From contig JADJGZ010000036.1 in the NCBI GenBank assembly GCA_016707785.1, forward strand, positions 1 to 36,123: a stretch of 36,123 nt of DNA, written 5' to 3'. Made by a program: the position numbers and the translations under genes. The first letter of the stretch is position 1. Each line of letters begins with the position of its first letter. The notes under the pieces are model-generated. The model was not told the origin of the DNA and ran no database searches. It saw only the letters and a program-made list of their open reading frames with translations. Of the stretch, positions 1-8,421 are shown piece after piece. Source of the stretch: Bacteroidales bacterium (GTDB taxonomy: Bacteria; Bacteroidota; Bacteroidia; Bacteroidales; UBA4417).

Positions 1-107
1 GCATAATATGAGCCGTGTAAATCGAGAGGTTCAGGCCTGTCCCGAAACTTTTATCGGGATACGGTTCTGTGAGAGGTTTTGGGGTGAAATCCCCCTACCT
101 ACTCGAC
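1..107 (+). mobile_element. 3' end of a group II intron (domains V and VI), cut by the window edge
   Basis: GAGCCGT at 10-16 and ACGGTTC at 61-67 are the two basal strands of a group II intron domain V. They are followed by a domain VI hairpin: GAGAGG at 71-76, a TGGGG/CCCCC stem, and CCTACTC at 97-104 with an unpaired A as the expected branch point. The intron probably ends at CGAC, position 107. The intron-encoded reverse transcriptase would lie left of the window. Domain V is normally 34 nt; here its strands span 58 nt because a segment containing the hairpin TCCCGA/TCGGGA (39-59) sits in the distal stem, so the ribozyme is probably inactive. The orientation is opposite to the neighbouring genes. 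Confidence 0.72.
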
Positions 108-124
108 TGTAGCCAGTTATTTAT

Positions 125-569
125 TTATAATTTTAATTTTCCTTTCCTGACTTTCAATCGCAAAGAATAACTACAATCGACAGCTTTACCACTTTGCTTT
201 CCAGAAACCCAGTTTTGCTTTTTTGAGAGAAAGTCAATTATAGATTTTTCCATTTTGGGATCTATACTATTTATAATCTGAAAACCATATGATTTGTCAT
301 TGCAATTAACGACAAACCATATTTTAATTTCTCCATTAGAATTTCCATCAATTTCCAACTCTTCATTTAATATTTTTTCAAGTTTATCGAACCCATCCTT
401 ATATGAAGGAGATTGTTCAACAAAGGTGAAAAATACGATTCTTATTACAAGCTTCGCTACTGTCACAATAATATGTTTTTAGTCCTTTTGATGTTTGAAC
501 AGTAATTTTACTTTGTCCAAAAACTGAAACTCCGAAGAACAAAGCGCAAATTATTCCTAATACTTTCAT
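125..569 (-). pseudogene. Frameshifted secreted protein with TonB C-terminal-like domain
   Basis: Two minus-strand frames make one gene. The first starts at 569 with a signal peptide (MKVLGIICALFFGVSVFGQ) and continues to about 430. The second runs from about 440 to 125 and carries the TonB C-terminal pattern: VEQSPSYKDG near its start, then INSIDPKMEKSI and NWVSGKQSGKAV. The frames join if one T is removed from the TTTTT run in the codons for Arg-Ile-Phe, so a 1-nt indel explains the break. Intact relatives are periplasmic energy-transducer-like proteins. There is no N-terminal TonB membrane anchor, only a cleavable signal. The indel may be real decay or a sequencing error. Copy A of the dispersed repeat lies just upstream. 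Confidence 0.6.
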
Positions 570-590
570 TACTTTTTTTATTTTGTTTTA

Positions 591-890
591 ATTGGCTACA
601 ACGTATATATATCCAATAATCGCAGATATATTCTGATATTCGAAAGTCCTTACATCTGTTTATAAATAATATAAGTGCAAATATAATTAAACAACCTGCT
701 TCTTCATACTGAAAATGATTTATTTATTGGAGATCTGTAAAACTTCAAAACATTATAGTTTTAAAAATCAGGAAAAATTCACTGAATACAATAAGCTATG
801 CTGACGAAACCTCATTCAGGTCGTATTTTAAATGTATTCACGAAAACCGCGGCATTGTATGACATATGTGTCAGTTCATCACATGACTGG
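591..890 (-). repeat. Dispersed promoter-leader repeat, copy A
   Basis: This copy begins GGCTACAACGTATATA and shares with copies B (8029), C (9421) and D (10950) the ordered blocks AATAATCGCAG, TTCTGATAT, CTTAC..CTGTT, AATAcAAG..CAAATATA. Similarity to copy B continues through ATCTGTAA, ACGAAACC and CAGTTCATCAC to about 890. It lies 22 nt upstream of the start of the frameshifted TonB-like gene and contains that gene's candidate promoter. No coding sequence is seen in it. Confidence 0.75.
678..685 (-). promoter_or_regulatory. Candidate Bacteroidota -7 box (TATATTTG), copy A
   Basis: TATATTTG on the minus strand fits TAnnTTTG and is conserved in all four repeat copies. It lies 109 nt before the start at 569. 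No convincing -33 TTTG is visible. Confidence 0.45.
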
Positions 891-939
891 AATACACACC
901 ATTTTGGGGCAAGGTATTCCCAGGTCATTCCTTTCTCAA

Positions 940-2520
940 TTCCGGTTTGCTAAATTACTTCATCAACCTCAGTGATGATTTGAAGAATCTTAAGTGAAAA
1001 TCTTGGGTAAGTTGCTTGCTCCCTGGTGAAGTTGATTATTGTTCTGGATAATCCTGTAAATATAAATATGTGAGGAAGTTGCAATGGCTAATTTATTATT
1101 GCGGATCGCTAACCTGCAATCGTCGCCATAACCAAGATCAAGATTTAATCCCGTTTTTACTGTCCCAATCAGTTTCCCTGCCTCATCAAAATGGCTATTT
1201 CATCCGATCAGAACTCATGATCCAGTATTCCTGGTTTTCTTACTGCGATGCCTAAGTCGACAACCATTCCACCATAAACATCGTAAGGGGTTTGGCCGGT
1301 TTTTACAATTCCACCAATATTATTTATAATTTGATAGTCGTAGAAAGTTCCAGATGGCGGCAAACCCGTCATCAGTCTTTGCAATATCAGATAAATAGGG
1401 AATTAGAGCCACTAAGCATCATTGTTTTGGTGTTTTGCCTGATTGTATATCAAAGACCTTCATTTGCCGTTAAACTTCTCATCTGAACCCAAATTACATC
1501 ATCGTCAAGGCAATCCCGGCAGGAATTTCCTCAAATCCGGAAATGCTTAGAGTGTCGAGGTATTTATCTTCCAGGTAACTGTAGTTTAAAACTTCACCCT
1601 CTGCAACATAATTGCCATTCACATAACCAGTTTCATTGAAATAGAATATCCAGAGATTATTGTTTTGATCCCAGTCGATCCCTTTTATTTGCTCAATCCC
1701 GGCAAAGCTTGTTTCAGCTTCCAGCTCATAATGAACGGTAAAGCCTGTGGTATCCCATTGCGGGGTTTTCACTTTCAGAATATTGCTACCCTAGATTTTT
1801 CCTTATTCATTATACACGTATAATCTGAAGCAATGTTCCGTTTGGGCTGATGGTCCCGCCTGCCTCATTATAATTCTCTTTTGAAATTGTAAAGCTTGTA
1901 TCTGTCACATTGGTTCCTATGTATACCAATGATCCATTTTCATCGTTCAGGATGTTTGCATGATACTCACCGCCGATGTAAAGTCTGTATTCCCTGAAAT
2001 CACTGCCATAACTGTGTGACCATGATAATGCAATTGAACTGGGTTTGATTTCAGTGGGCTGGTTTAGGGTAACCGGATCTGGTAATATCAGTGATTCAAT
2101 TTCGCGATGGTTATTGTTCAACTCAATGGTATCTGTTAAACTACTGAATGAGGAATCAAGCAGGATTTCTCAACTTTCATAATATAGGTGCCTGATGTTA
2201 AGCCATTCACTTCAAAATATCCTTCCTCATTGGTTGTTGTGCTCCGGTCATTATTAATTGGAAATATGGGCATCTTTCTTTGCCCTTCCATTTTCATCAT
2301 AAATGTATCCCGCTAATATGGAGAATCCTTTCTCCATCGGCGGTTGTGTATTCTTCCAGGGAGTTTTCCTTCGACTGAACCACCATGTAAATCATGACCT
2401 CATCGGAAGTATTTACCTGTCCGCGCTTGCCGGCCGGGACCACCCTGATCCTGGTATCAGATAATTATTTTGTCGGATAACATCAGCCTGAGGATTGGTT
2501 GAGTATTTTAGAGACGCTGC
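940..2520 (-). pseudogene. Decayed large exported protein with CarboxypepD-regulatory-like and FN3 domains
   Basis: The minus strand carries pieces of one or two genes in changing frames. From about 2340 down to 2170 the frames spell GYIYDENGRAKKDAHIS, then TTTNEEGYFEVNGLTSGTYI, a carboxypeptidase-regulatory-like beta-sandwich broken by a frameshift. From 2121 to 1810 an open stretch has FN3 features (PTEIKPSSIALSWSHSYGSD, EYRLYIGGE). The frame breaks near 1800, where an intact version would read LYVYNE.GK...NILKVKTPQW, and resumes at 1772-1494. From 1480 to 960 further scraps remain (GTVKTGLNLDLGYGDDCRLA, SHIYIYRI). At least four frame changes or stops are needed, so it is a genuine pseudogene rather than a single error. 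The original was probably a multidomain surface protein; its exact family is not recognisable. Confidence 0.6.
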
Positions 2521-2541
2521 TTATTAATCCTGTTTCATTAA

Positions 2542-3246
2542 TTACTGAGGTAACTTAACCCCTTCGTAAGTGTTTGTATAATAGGCTCCCAAAGGCCCAC
2601 TTACCGTATAATGAATACTATCTTCTTTGAATGAAGCCCCGGAATGATAGCCAAAAAAAGCACCTGTTGGGGAATTATAAAAACCGTTAGAGTTGTGGTA
2701 AATCATTGTACTCCCCTGATAACTATGTTTTATATCATCTGTGGTTAAAATGTTCAGCATATTGAATGCGTTGTTTTTTACAACCGTCAGGGTGTCTTGA
2801 AAATAATTCTCAGAACCATTATTTGAATGTGCTACTTTACAAAAATACGTTCCGATGTAATCATTTCTATAGTCATAGGTCACTGAATCGATTGCATCTG
2901 TTGTTACCTCATACTGAAATCTTTTCATATTGTTATTATCATCCGAAATCTCAAAATCCAAAACGAGATTATTCGTTATGGTAATTTGATATGGCCCTTC
3001 TCCTGTTAAGGTATCAGGAGTATACCATGTAATTGTGTAGTCACCAATATCATATTTGGGCTTTACATCGAAAAGTATTGAAATATGTTTATCAGGGTAA
3101 TAAATAATTTCATTTGCAGTATATACATAGTCTATTGTTACGTCTTTTGGTTTCTCACACGAATAAAATAAAAGCACTAAAATTGAGAAATAAAGAATTT
3201 TAGGGTTTAATTTTATTTTTTGAATCTGATTGAAGAAAGTTTTCAT
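2542..3246 (-). CDS. Hypothetical lipoprotein
   Basis: This is a 234-residue protein starting with MKTFFNQIQKIKLNPK, then a hydrophobic stretch ending LLFYSC, which reads as a lipoprotein signal with the lipidated Cys at about residue 30. The rest is hydrophilic, rich in Tyr, Asp, Asn and Thr, and looks beta-rich. No known domain is recognised. An in-frame GTG at 3285 would add 13 residues; the ATG at 3246 is preferred because it gives a more normal signal. It is probably anchored in the outer membrane or periplasm. It lies between the decayed exported protein and the thioredoxin-like gene on the same strand, but gaps of several hundred bases argue against an operon. The upstream 480 bases show no TAnnTTTG box. 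Confidence 0.65.
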   Translation of the reverse strand: MKTFFNQIQKIKLNPKILYFSILVLLFYSCEKPKDVTIDYVYTANEIIYYPDKHISILFDVKPKYDIGDYTITWYTPDTLTGEGPYQITITNNLVLDFEISDDNNNMKRFQYEVTTDAIDSVTYDYRNDYIGTYFCKVAHSNNGSENYFQDTLTVVKNNAFNMLNILTTDDIKHSYQGSTMIYHNSNGFYNSPTGAFFGYHSGASFKEDSIHYTVSGPLGAYYTNTYEGVKLPQ

Positions 3247-3732
3247 AAAAGATGTTTTTAAGGCCTTATTCGTAAATGCTTTCACAGGGTTGTCGGTAAA
3301 GTGTCAGGATTAAACTTTGCTATGCATTTTATGTACAAGGTTTCCTGATAAGCAAAGAACAGGTATCAGATAATTAAAAGGTAGGGAAATACAAGCTAAA
3401 AGATTGATTGAGCTTAGTTTAGTAGGTATTTTAAGATGATAATTCGTATGAGTGATTAGGAAGTCAAGAGGTTGAACCATTAGCCGGGATCAGAATAATT
3501 GAGTAATTTACTATATAGACAACTGAAATGCATTTTACCCTTACAGGGGGAGCAGTTATTTTTTATTGAGAAAAGGTAAGAGTTTGATTCAATTGGTGTA
3601 TGCGATACCTTGTAACAGGCTTTCAGGCATATATCCAATGGCTTTCTTGGGAAGCACAAGTTTGAACCTCAGTAAAAGAGTACCCAAAGTAAAATCTAAA
3701 AACCGGTCGCATTTAGCGTGTGGTCACAACTG
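3247..3732. other. Gene-free stretch, no recognisable content
   Basis: No credible gene, promoter box or terminator is seen. A 65-codon plus-strand frame near 3566-3763 has no usable start context or family resemblance and runs into the 3' end of the opposite gene. The dispersed repeat found upstream of other genes in this island is not recognisable here. Confidence 0.5.
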
Positions 3733-4284
3733 TCATTGTTTTTTTACCAATGTCTCTAATTGACTAATTAATTTCTCCGGTCTTGATGGGAAGTTAGCAT
3801 CTCTGTCAACAATATTACCATTAGCATCAATAATTGAAAAGCGGGGGAGTGAGAGTTTTCCTTTCATGATCTTTTCGGTAATACCTTTTAAAAAATCACT
3901 TCTTAACTGAACATAATAATTATATCCATTTAAATTATACTTTATAACATTTGCTTGCCATCTTTCAATACTCTTTTGATGCAAAACACTATCCGTTTCA
4001 AGTTTTTCCAACGCAATATATAATCTAATGATATGATTTTCTTTCATAAAACTATCTATCTGATCATTATGCCTGAGCTCTTCTATGCATTGGCTGCACC
4101 ATGATGCCCAGAAATCAACATAAATAATTTGTCCTTTGAATTTCGCAAATAGCTCATCAAGTGATTTTACATTTTCAACAAAAACTATTGAGTCAGATTC
4201 ACTTTTTGCTGTGCCCTGTGCAAAAATAGAAGATGGAATTGCTAAGAAACCTAATAGCATCAATTTTAAGAATTGTGACTTCAT
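3733..4284 (-). CDS. Exported thioredoxin-fold protein (TlpA/thioredoxin-like)
   Basis: This is a 183-residue protein with a cleavable signal peptide (residues 1-22, ending SIFA/Q). The thioredoxin fold follows: the redox motif WCSQC at residues 62-66 (Cys63 and Cys66) after VDFWAS, and a cis-Pro segment SLPRFSIID near residue 147. It probably acts as a periplasmic thiol-disulfide reductase or oxidase like TlpA/ResA family proteins; the substrate is unknown. The dipeptide between the cysteines is SQ, not the common GP or PP. The gene starts 27 nt after the stop of the amidohydrolase gene on the same strand, so the two are probably cotranscribed, although one product is exported and the other has no signal. 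Confidence 0.82.
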   Translation of the reverse strand: MKSQFLKLMLLGFLAIPSSIFAQGTAKSESDSIVFVENVKSLDELFAKFKGQIIYVDFWASWCSQCIEELRHNDQIDSFMKENHIIRLYIALEKLETDSVLHQKSIERWQANVIKYNLNGYNYYVQLRSDFLKGITEKIMKGKLSLPRFSIIDANGNIVDRDANFPSRPEKLISQLETLVKKQ

Positions 4285-4311
4285 AATTTTTTGTTTTTAT
4301 AGTTGATAACG

Positions 4312-5586
4312 TTAGCATTTTTCAAATATTCTCTCAGCATTTTTATACATTAAATGATCCACTAAATCCAGCGCATCACTTATTGTGATCCAGTTTTCAA
4401 TTACCAACTCAGTTAAGGCTTGAGCAATCCCTTTGCGGGCAACAAAGGCATGTCCAATTATATTTTCGACTATCTTATCATCGCCTCCAAATGTGAAGAT
4501 TTTATTGTTGGGTACGGTAAGTATAAACTTTTTCAAAAAATCTTTAGCTGCCAAAGGATTCATTGACCAGGACCAGCACATATCAATGTATGTGTTTGAA
4601 TAGTTTTTTGCTAACGATAGCATTTCCTCATAGTGAGGATAACAAAGATGGAAAAAGACAAATTTTGTATTTGGAGATTGTTTGCACAGTGACGCACAAT
4701 CTAACGGGTTATCCTTTATCCATTGCATATTCATAACATTGTTCATGGCCCATTGGCCTGTATGCATTTTTACAGGTAATCCATATGCTGTAGCTTTATC
4801 AACGCAATACCAAAACAAATGGTCCTGAAGTTTTTTCTCTTCCCCGGGACTAATGTTTTGTAAGCTGATTTTTTTAGAAAATATATTTTCGACTTCATTG
4901 GCTTCAACCCTTTCAAAATCAAGCCTTCTGAAATATGCATTCCCAATTTTCACACCCTTTGCAATTTGGTTACCTTGAATAAACCACCAATCAATTAGAG
5001 AGTGCCAATCTGACAGGGAATTAATTTTAAAGTTTTCGGGTACAGAATAGGGCTTTACCGCTACCTGAATAAGTCCATTTAATGCAATATCCTGAAATAA
5101 TAAGTCAGGTGACTCGCTTTTTTTAAATGCATTAACAGGGGAATGCACATGACAATGCTTAATATTTGCTATATCCTGAATAATATGCTTATAAAATCCT
5201 TTTTTTCTTGTTGATTCGTATTTATTCTGTAACTCCATAATATTATCTTCAGAAATTTCGTCGATACCATAAAGTACCTTGATCGTATTTCGAAAAACCA
5301 TTCCTGAAGCTGTGTTTTTTAAATCTGGCCAGTATTCATGTAAAATGTGCCACTTTTCTACAGGATTTAAATGATTTGAGAATAAATTATCAAACTTTTC
5401 TTTTGGTATTCCGGCTGATATCAAGTCGAAGCCAAAATAATGATTAAGCAGTAAAGCCCAATCATCACAAGGAATTATTGGTTCTGTACAATCCAACCTT
5501 TCAGACTCATCAATCAAATGCTCATGAGTATCGATAAATGGCGTTTCAAAAACCTTTTTCCCTATTAAATCTTCAATAATTTCCAT
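4312..5586 (-). CDS. Amidohydrolase-superfamily protein (TIM-barrel metal hydrolase)
   Basis: This is a 424-residue protein with no signal peptide. The amidohydrolase metal motif is near the N-terminus (FIDTHEHL, His21 and His23). A later His lies in KMHTGQW, further His residues in FFHLCYPHY, and a C-terminal barrel Asp in TFGGDD. This order matches the COG2159 / uronate-isomerase-like branch of the superfamily. The enzyme probably binds one divalent metal and hydrolyses or isomerises a small substrate in the cytosol; the substrate cannot be inferred. It is the first gene of a two-gene unit with the thioredoxin-like gene. A TATATTTG box 51 nt upstream, inside an attC-like palindrome, is its candidate promoter. 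Confidence 0.75.
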   Translation of the reverse strand: MEIIEDLIGKKVFETPFIDTHEHLIDESERLDCTEPIIPCDDWALLLNHYFGFDLISAGIPKEKFDNLFSNHLNPVEKWHILHEYWPDLKNTASGMVFRNTIKVLYGIDEISEDNIMELQNKYESTRKKGFYKHIIQDIANIKHCHVHSPVNAFKKSESPDLLFQDIALNGLIQVAVKPYSVPENFKINSLSDWHSLIDWWFIQGNQIAKGVKIGNAYFRRLDFERVEANEVENIFSKKISLQNISPGEEKKLQDHLFWYCVDKATAYGLPVKMHTGQWAMNNVMNMQWIKDNPLDCASLCKQSPNTKFVFFHLCYPHYEEMLSLAKNYSNTYIDMCWSWSMNPLAAKDFLKKFILTVPNNKIFTFGGDDKIVENIIGHAFVARKGIAQALTELVIENWITISDALDLVDHLMYKNAERIFEKC

Positions 5587-5622
5587 TTAATTATTTCTTT
5601 CTCGGTGACAGGCCAACATATT

Positions 5623-5758
5623 GGCGCAACGTCTCGCAAATATATGCCGTTGCCGACTGCGGATTGTTATCTTGTCGATCCTCACTAAAGTTATTGCGGC
5701 TGTAAACTTCCAATTCTGCATGTAAACGGCAATTGTCATATATTTTGCTGTTATGGCC
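5623..5758 (-). repeat. attC-like imperfect inverted repeat between two cassette-like genes
   Basis: On the plus strand the element opens GGCGCAAC (5623-5630) and closes GTTATGGCC (5750-5758). Inside, GCAAATATATG...TTGCCG (5636-5655) pairs with CGGCAATTGTCATATATTTTGC (5727-5748) through a few mismatches and bulges. AAC..GTT ends with an imperfectly paired interior are the layout of an integron attC site, and the element lies between a stop codon and the next start on the same strand. A MITE or a large transcript hairpin are alternatives. Confidence 0.5.
5637..5644 (-). promoter_or_regulatory. Candidate -7 box (TATATTTG) for the amidohydrolase-thioredoxin pair
   Basis: TATATTTG on the minus strand lies 51 nt before the start at 5586, inside the left arm of the attC-like palindrome. 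It is the same octamer as in the four dispersed repeats. No clear -33 element is seen. Confidence 0.4.
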
Positions 5759-5787
5759 AGTTTTTCTTGTTACTCATTGTATTCATA

Positions 5788-8013
5788 TTAGTCATTCACA
5801 ATTAGTTTTAAATTTGAATGAACTGATGGTGTTGATAAGGAAACAATATATATTCCCGGAGTCAATTTCCTTTTGTCGATTTGAAATTTATAATTTCCGC
5901 ATACTAATTTTGCATTTGTGATCGAATAAATTTCAATACCGGTTAAACTGTAAATTGACAGGGATACTTTTCCCGTTCCAGCGATATCAAATGAAATGAA
6001 TGAATTGTCTGATAAGGGATTGGGACAGATAGTAAATTCATTCACACAAAAAGGTTCGTCTATCGCATAGGAAATTAATCCTTTCAGATAATTGATGTAT
6101 CCATTATCTATCTCATTGTATGTTGCATTAAAGACTGAATAATCCATGCCTGAATTAAAGAACTCTCTGATTTTTTCATAGCCTCCATGATACTCAAGAA
6201 TGTACTCGAAAAACATGTCACCCAGAAAATAGATATCCAGCACCTGGTTTGGGTTTGTGCTGATATGCTCCAGGTTCACATCTACATTATATTCCTTTGC
6301 ATAAGCATTAAACAGCCAGTTAATTTCCCACAGACTATGTTCCGGAATCTCCCATCCTAAAGAATGGCGCTGACTGAAGTCAGCTGTACCTTCAGCCCAG
6401 AAACCACCAGGTATTTGCCACATAAAGTGGTTATAGAAGATGTGAAAAAATTCATGAGCACACATTCCGTTATATCCGAAATACTTACTATAATAAATCT
6501 GTTCGTTATAATTATAATTGGGTGAAAGTTCAATTACCAGGTCTCCACCGCAGGCGACACCACCATTAAAATAATCATCATAGTTCAATAACTGCATCCC
6601 AATTTGTTCAGTGGGAACAATAACCACATTAAAACGATGATTTGGCTTAAACTTGTAGTTATCCTGATAAAAAGAGTAGGCACCTTCAAAATATGATACT
6701 ATCTCAGAGAAATGGGTTGAATCTGATATTGAGCCGTAAAAATCAAAATCAGCTTTGGATGCAAGTAGCTTTATCCTTATATTTTCTGGTTCGGTATAGA
6801 AATACTTTAAATAGGCAGGCCATTGGTTATTGATAAAGGAAGAGGCTCCAGGACCAACACTCAGATAGCTCCACCCCGAAAGTAATTGTCCTTCTATGTT
6901 ACTTACTATCAAATCTTTCTTCAATGTATTGCATATCCCTGAAGTATCAGATATAAAATTAAAATCCGGGATGGGGTTAATGCTTAGATATTTTATAATA
7001 GAATCTCTGTGAGGTCTGAATCCGGATTCATACAATCCGAATCCTTCCAGGAAATGGGGAGGTAAATTATCGCGGGTACTCATAAATTTTTTTTCAACCG
7101 CCAGCTGCGAGAATTCATTTTGTGCCAGTGTATGAAGATCTGAATAATAACTTACCTGAGCAGGATTTGATAAAAGAGCAAGGTAAATTTCAAGTGTAGA
7201 TGAATTATGAAAACCACATTTCCATGTTGGAGTTTCCGGGTTAATAATATCGAAGTCTTGCCTATCAGCGTAATAAACTTTGATTTTCTGATTTTCATTA
7301 AAAAGGTTTTCTTTTCCGGGCCTGTCCCATAGAGAACTTAGTTTTTCAAATTGGTTTTCAAGTACGTCGTTTATTTCCAGATAGTAATCTGAATTTCCCG
7401 GAATATTGGTGTAAAACTCAAAATGATCAGTATTACCAACCAATTCAAACGGTACAGGCGGTGTGTAACTTTTTACACTAAAATTATCCAACAGGAAATT
7501 AATACCTGCATTTGCATCTGCCTCGTATTGAAATGCAAAATAGATTGATTCATTAGAATTATCAATGATGATATGGTCTATACTATGCCAAATATTTTCA
7601 CTTTCACCTAGCGAATAACTGAGCTCTGTCCAGTTCGATTGCAATACATTCCCATTATAAATATTGGTATAGAAGAGTTTTGGTTTTGGTCCGGTATTAT
7701 TAAACCAGGTGTCAAAATTGATTTTTAACTGAGTAGCCCCTTCACAATTAATTGGCTTTGTAATGAGCCAATCATTCTGCATAAGTTCTGTCTTTTCAAA
7801 ACGCATACATTGCCCGGGATTTCCATTCCAGGGTATTATATGCCAGTAATGCCACCCCTGCAGATTTTCCGTAGTCCATTTTGTAAAGATACCTTCGGCA
7901 CTTATGGTTTCTTCAAAATCGTCGAAGAACGGAAGCTCAATTTTTTCCTGTGCACTGGCATTAATTGAAATTATCAGTGCCATAATTAGAAATTGAAATT
8001 TAATATTTTTCAT
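5788..8013 (-). CDS. T9SS-exported gluzincin-like metalloprotease
   Basis: This is a 741-residue protein with a signal peptide (1-22, ending ASA/Q). Residues about 25-185 look like a jelly-roll adhesion domain (FFDDFE start, LLDNFSV end). Residues about 420-560 hold a zinc protease core: HEFFH at 520-524 and, 17 residues on, WAEGTADF with Glu541, the gluzincin arrangement seen in peptidase-MA-like proteins. Residues about 195-330 parallel this core but lack the zinc motif: HTLAQ replaces HEFFH, followed by PPHFLEGFGLYES. The C-terminus (from CPNPLSDNSF to the end) is a type A T9SS sorting domain, so the protein is probably secreted through the T9SS and attached at the surface or released. Repeat copy B lies 15 nt upstream. 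Confidence 0.8.
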   Translation of the reverse strand: MKNIKFQFLIMALIISINASAQEKIELPFFDDFEETISAEGIFTKWTTENLQGWHYWHIIPWNGNPGQCMRFEKTELMQNDWLITKPINCEGATQLKINFDTWFNNTGPKPKLFYTNIYNGNVLQSNWTELSYSLGESENIWHSIDHIIIDNSNESIYFAFQYEADANAGINFLLDNFSVKSYTPPVPFELVGNTDHFEFYTNIPGNSDYYLEINDVLENQFEKLSSLWDRPGKENLFNENQKIKVYYADRQDFDIINPETPTWKCGFHNSSTLEIYLALLSNPAQVSYYSDLHTLAQNEFSQLAVEKKFMSTRDNLPPHFLEGFGLYESGFRPHRDSIIKYLSINPIPDFNFISDTSGICNTLKKDLIVSNIEGQLLSGWSYLSVGPGASSFINNQWPAYLKYFYTEPENIRIKLLASKADFDFYGSISDSTHFSEIVSYFEGAYSFYQDNYKFKPNHRFNVVIVPTEQIGMQLLNYDDYFNGGVACGGDLVIELSPNYNYNEQIYYSKYFGYNGMCAHEFFHIFYNHFMWQIPGGFWAEGTADFSQRHSLGWEIPEHSLWEINWLFNAYAKEYNVDVNLEHISTNPNQVLDIYFLGDMFFEYILEYHGGYEKIREFFNSGMDYSVFNATYNEIDNGYINYLKGLISYAIDEPFCVNEFTICPNPLSDNSFISFDIAGTGKVSLSIYSLTGIEIYSITNAKLVCGNYKFQIDKRKLTPGIYIVSLSTPSVHSNLKLIVND

Positions 8014-8028
8014 AGTCAGCTTTTTAAA

Positions 8029-8337
8029 ATTGGCCGCAACGTATGCATATCCGAATAATCGCAGTTATTTTCTGATATACGAAAGTTGTTACTTCTGTTG
8101 ATTAATAATACAAGCCCAAATATACTTAAACAACCAGGATGTTCTTACCTGAAATACCCATCTTATTTTAAGTGATGATCTGTAATCCTGCCAATAATTA
8201 TATTTTAAAATATGCGATGGATATTTTAGTATCTAATAAGCTGTGTGCTTACGAAACCAATTGCAGCCGTCATTTTTACCTATTAAAGAAAATCGTGGTA
8301 TTGTATGAGATATACGTTGCAGTTCATCACTTTATTG
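8029..8337 (-). repeat. Dispersed promoter-leader repeat, copy B, with inverted ends
   Basis: This is the same family as copies A, C and D. Within it GCAACGTAT at 8036-8044 and ATACGTTGC at 8312-8320 are a perfect 9-bp inverted repeat about 285 bp apart, so this copy shows apparent element ends. It lies 15 nt upstream of the T9SS protease gene. Frames in it are short and unconvincing. Confidence 0.75.
8117..8124 (-). promoter_or_regulatory. Candidate -7 box (TATATTTG), copy B
   Basis: TATATTTG on the minus strand lies 104 nt before the start at 8013, at the same place in the repeat as in copies A, C and D. Confidence 0.45.
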
Positions 8338-8421
8338 AAAAACTCACAATAACTTAACTCCAATGTTCCTGCAACTATCAACCTGGTCAAGGATTAAATG
8401 CTGTCGGAGCCGTTTTCCCGA

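Noticed and set aside
1070..1486. Two plus-strand frames of about 60 codons
   Set aside because: They are antisense to fragments of the decayed exported gene and have no family resemblance or promoter.
3566..3763. A 65-codon plus-strand frame with several Cys and His
   Set aside because: The CGHNCHC end suggested a zinc site, but it overlaps the opposite thioredoxin gene, lacks a credible start and has no repeated metal motif.
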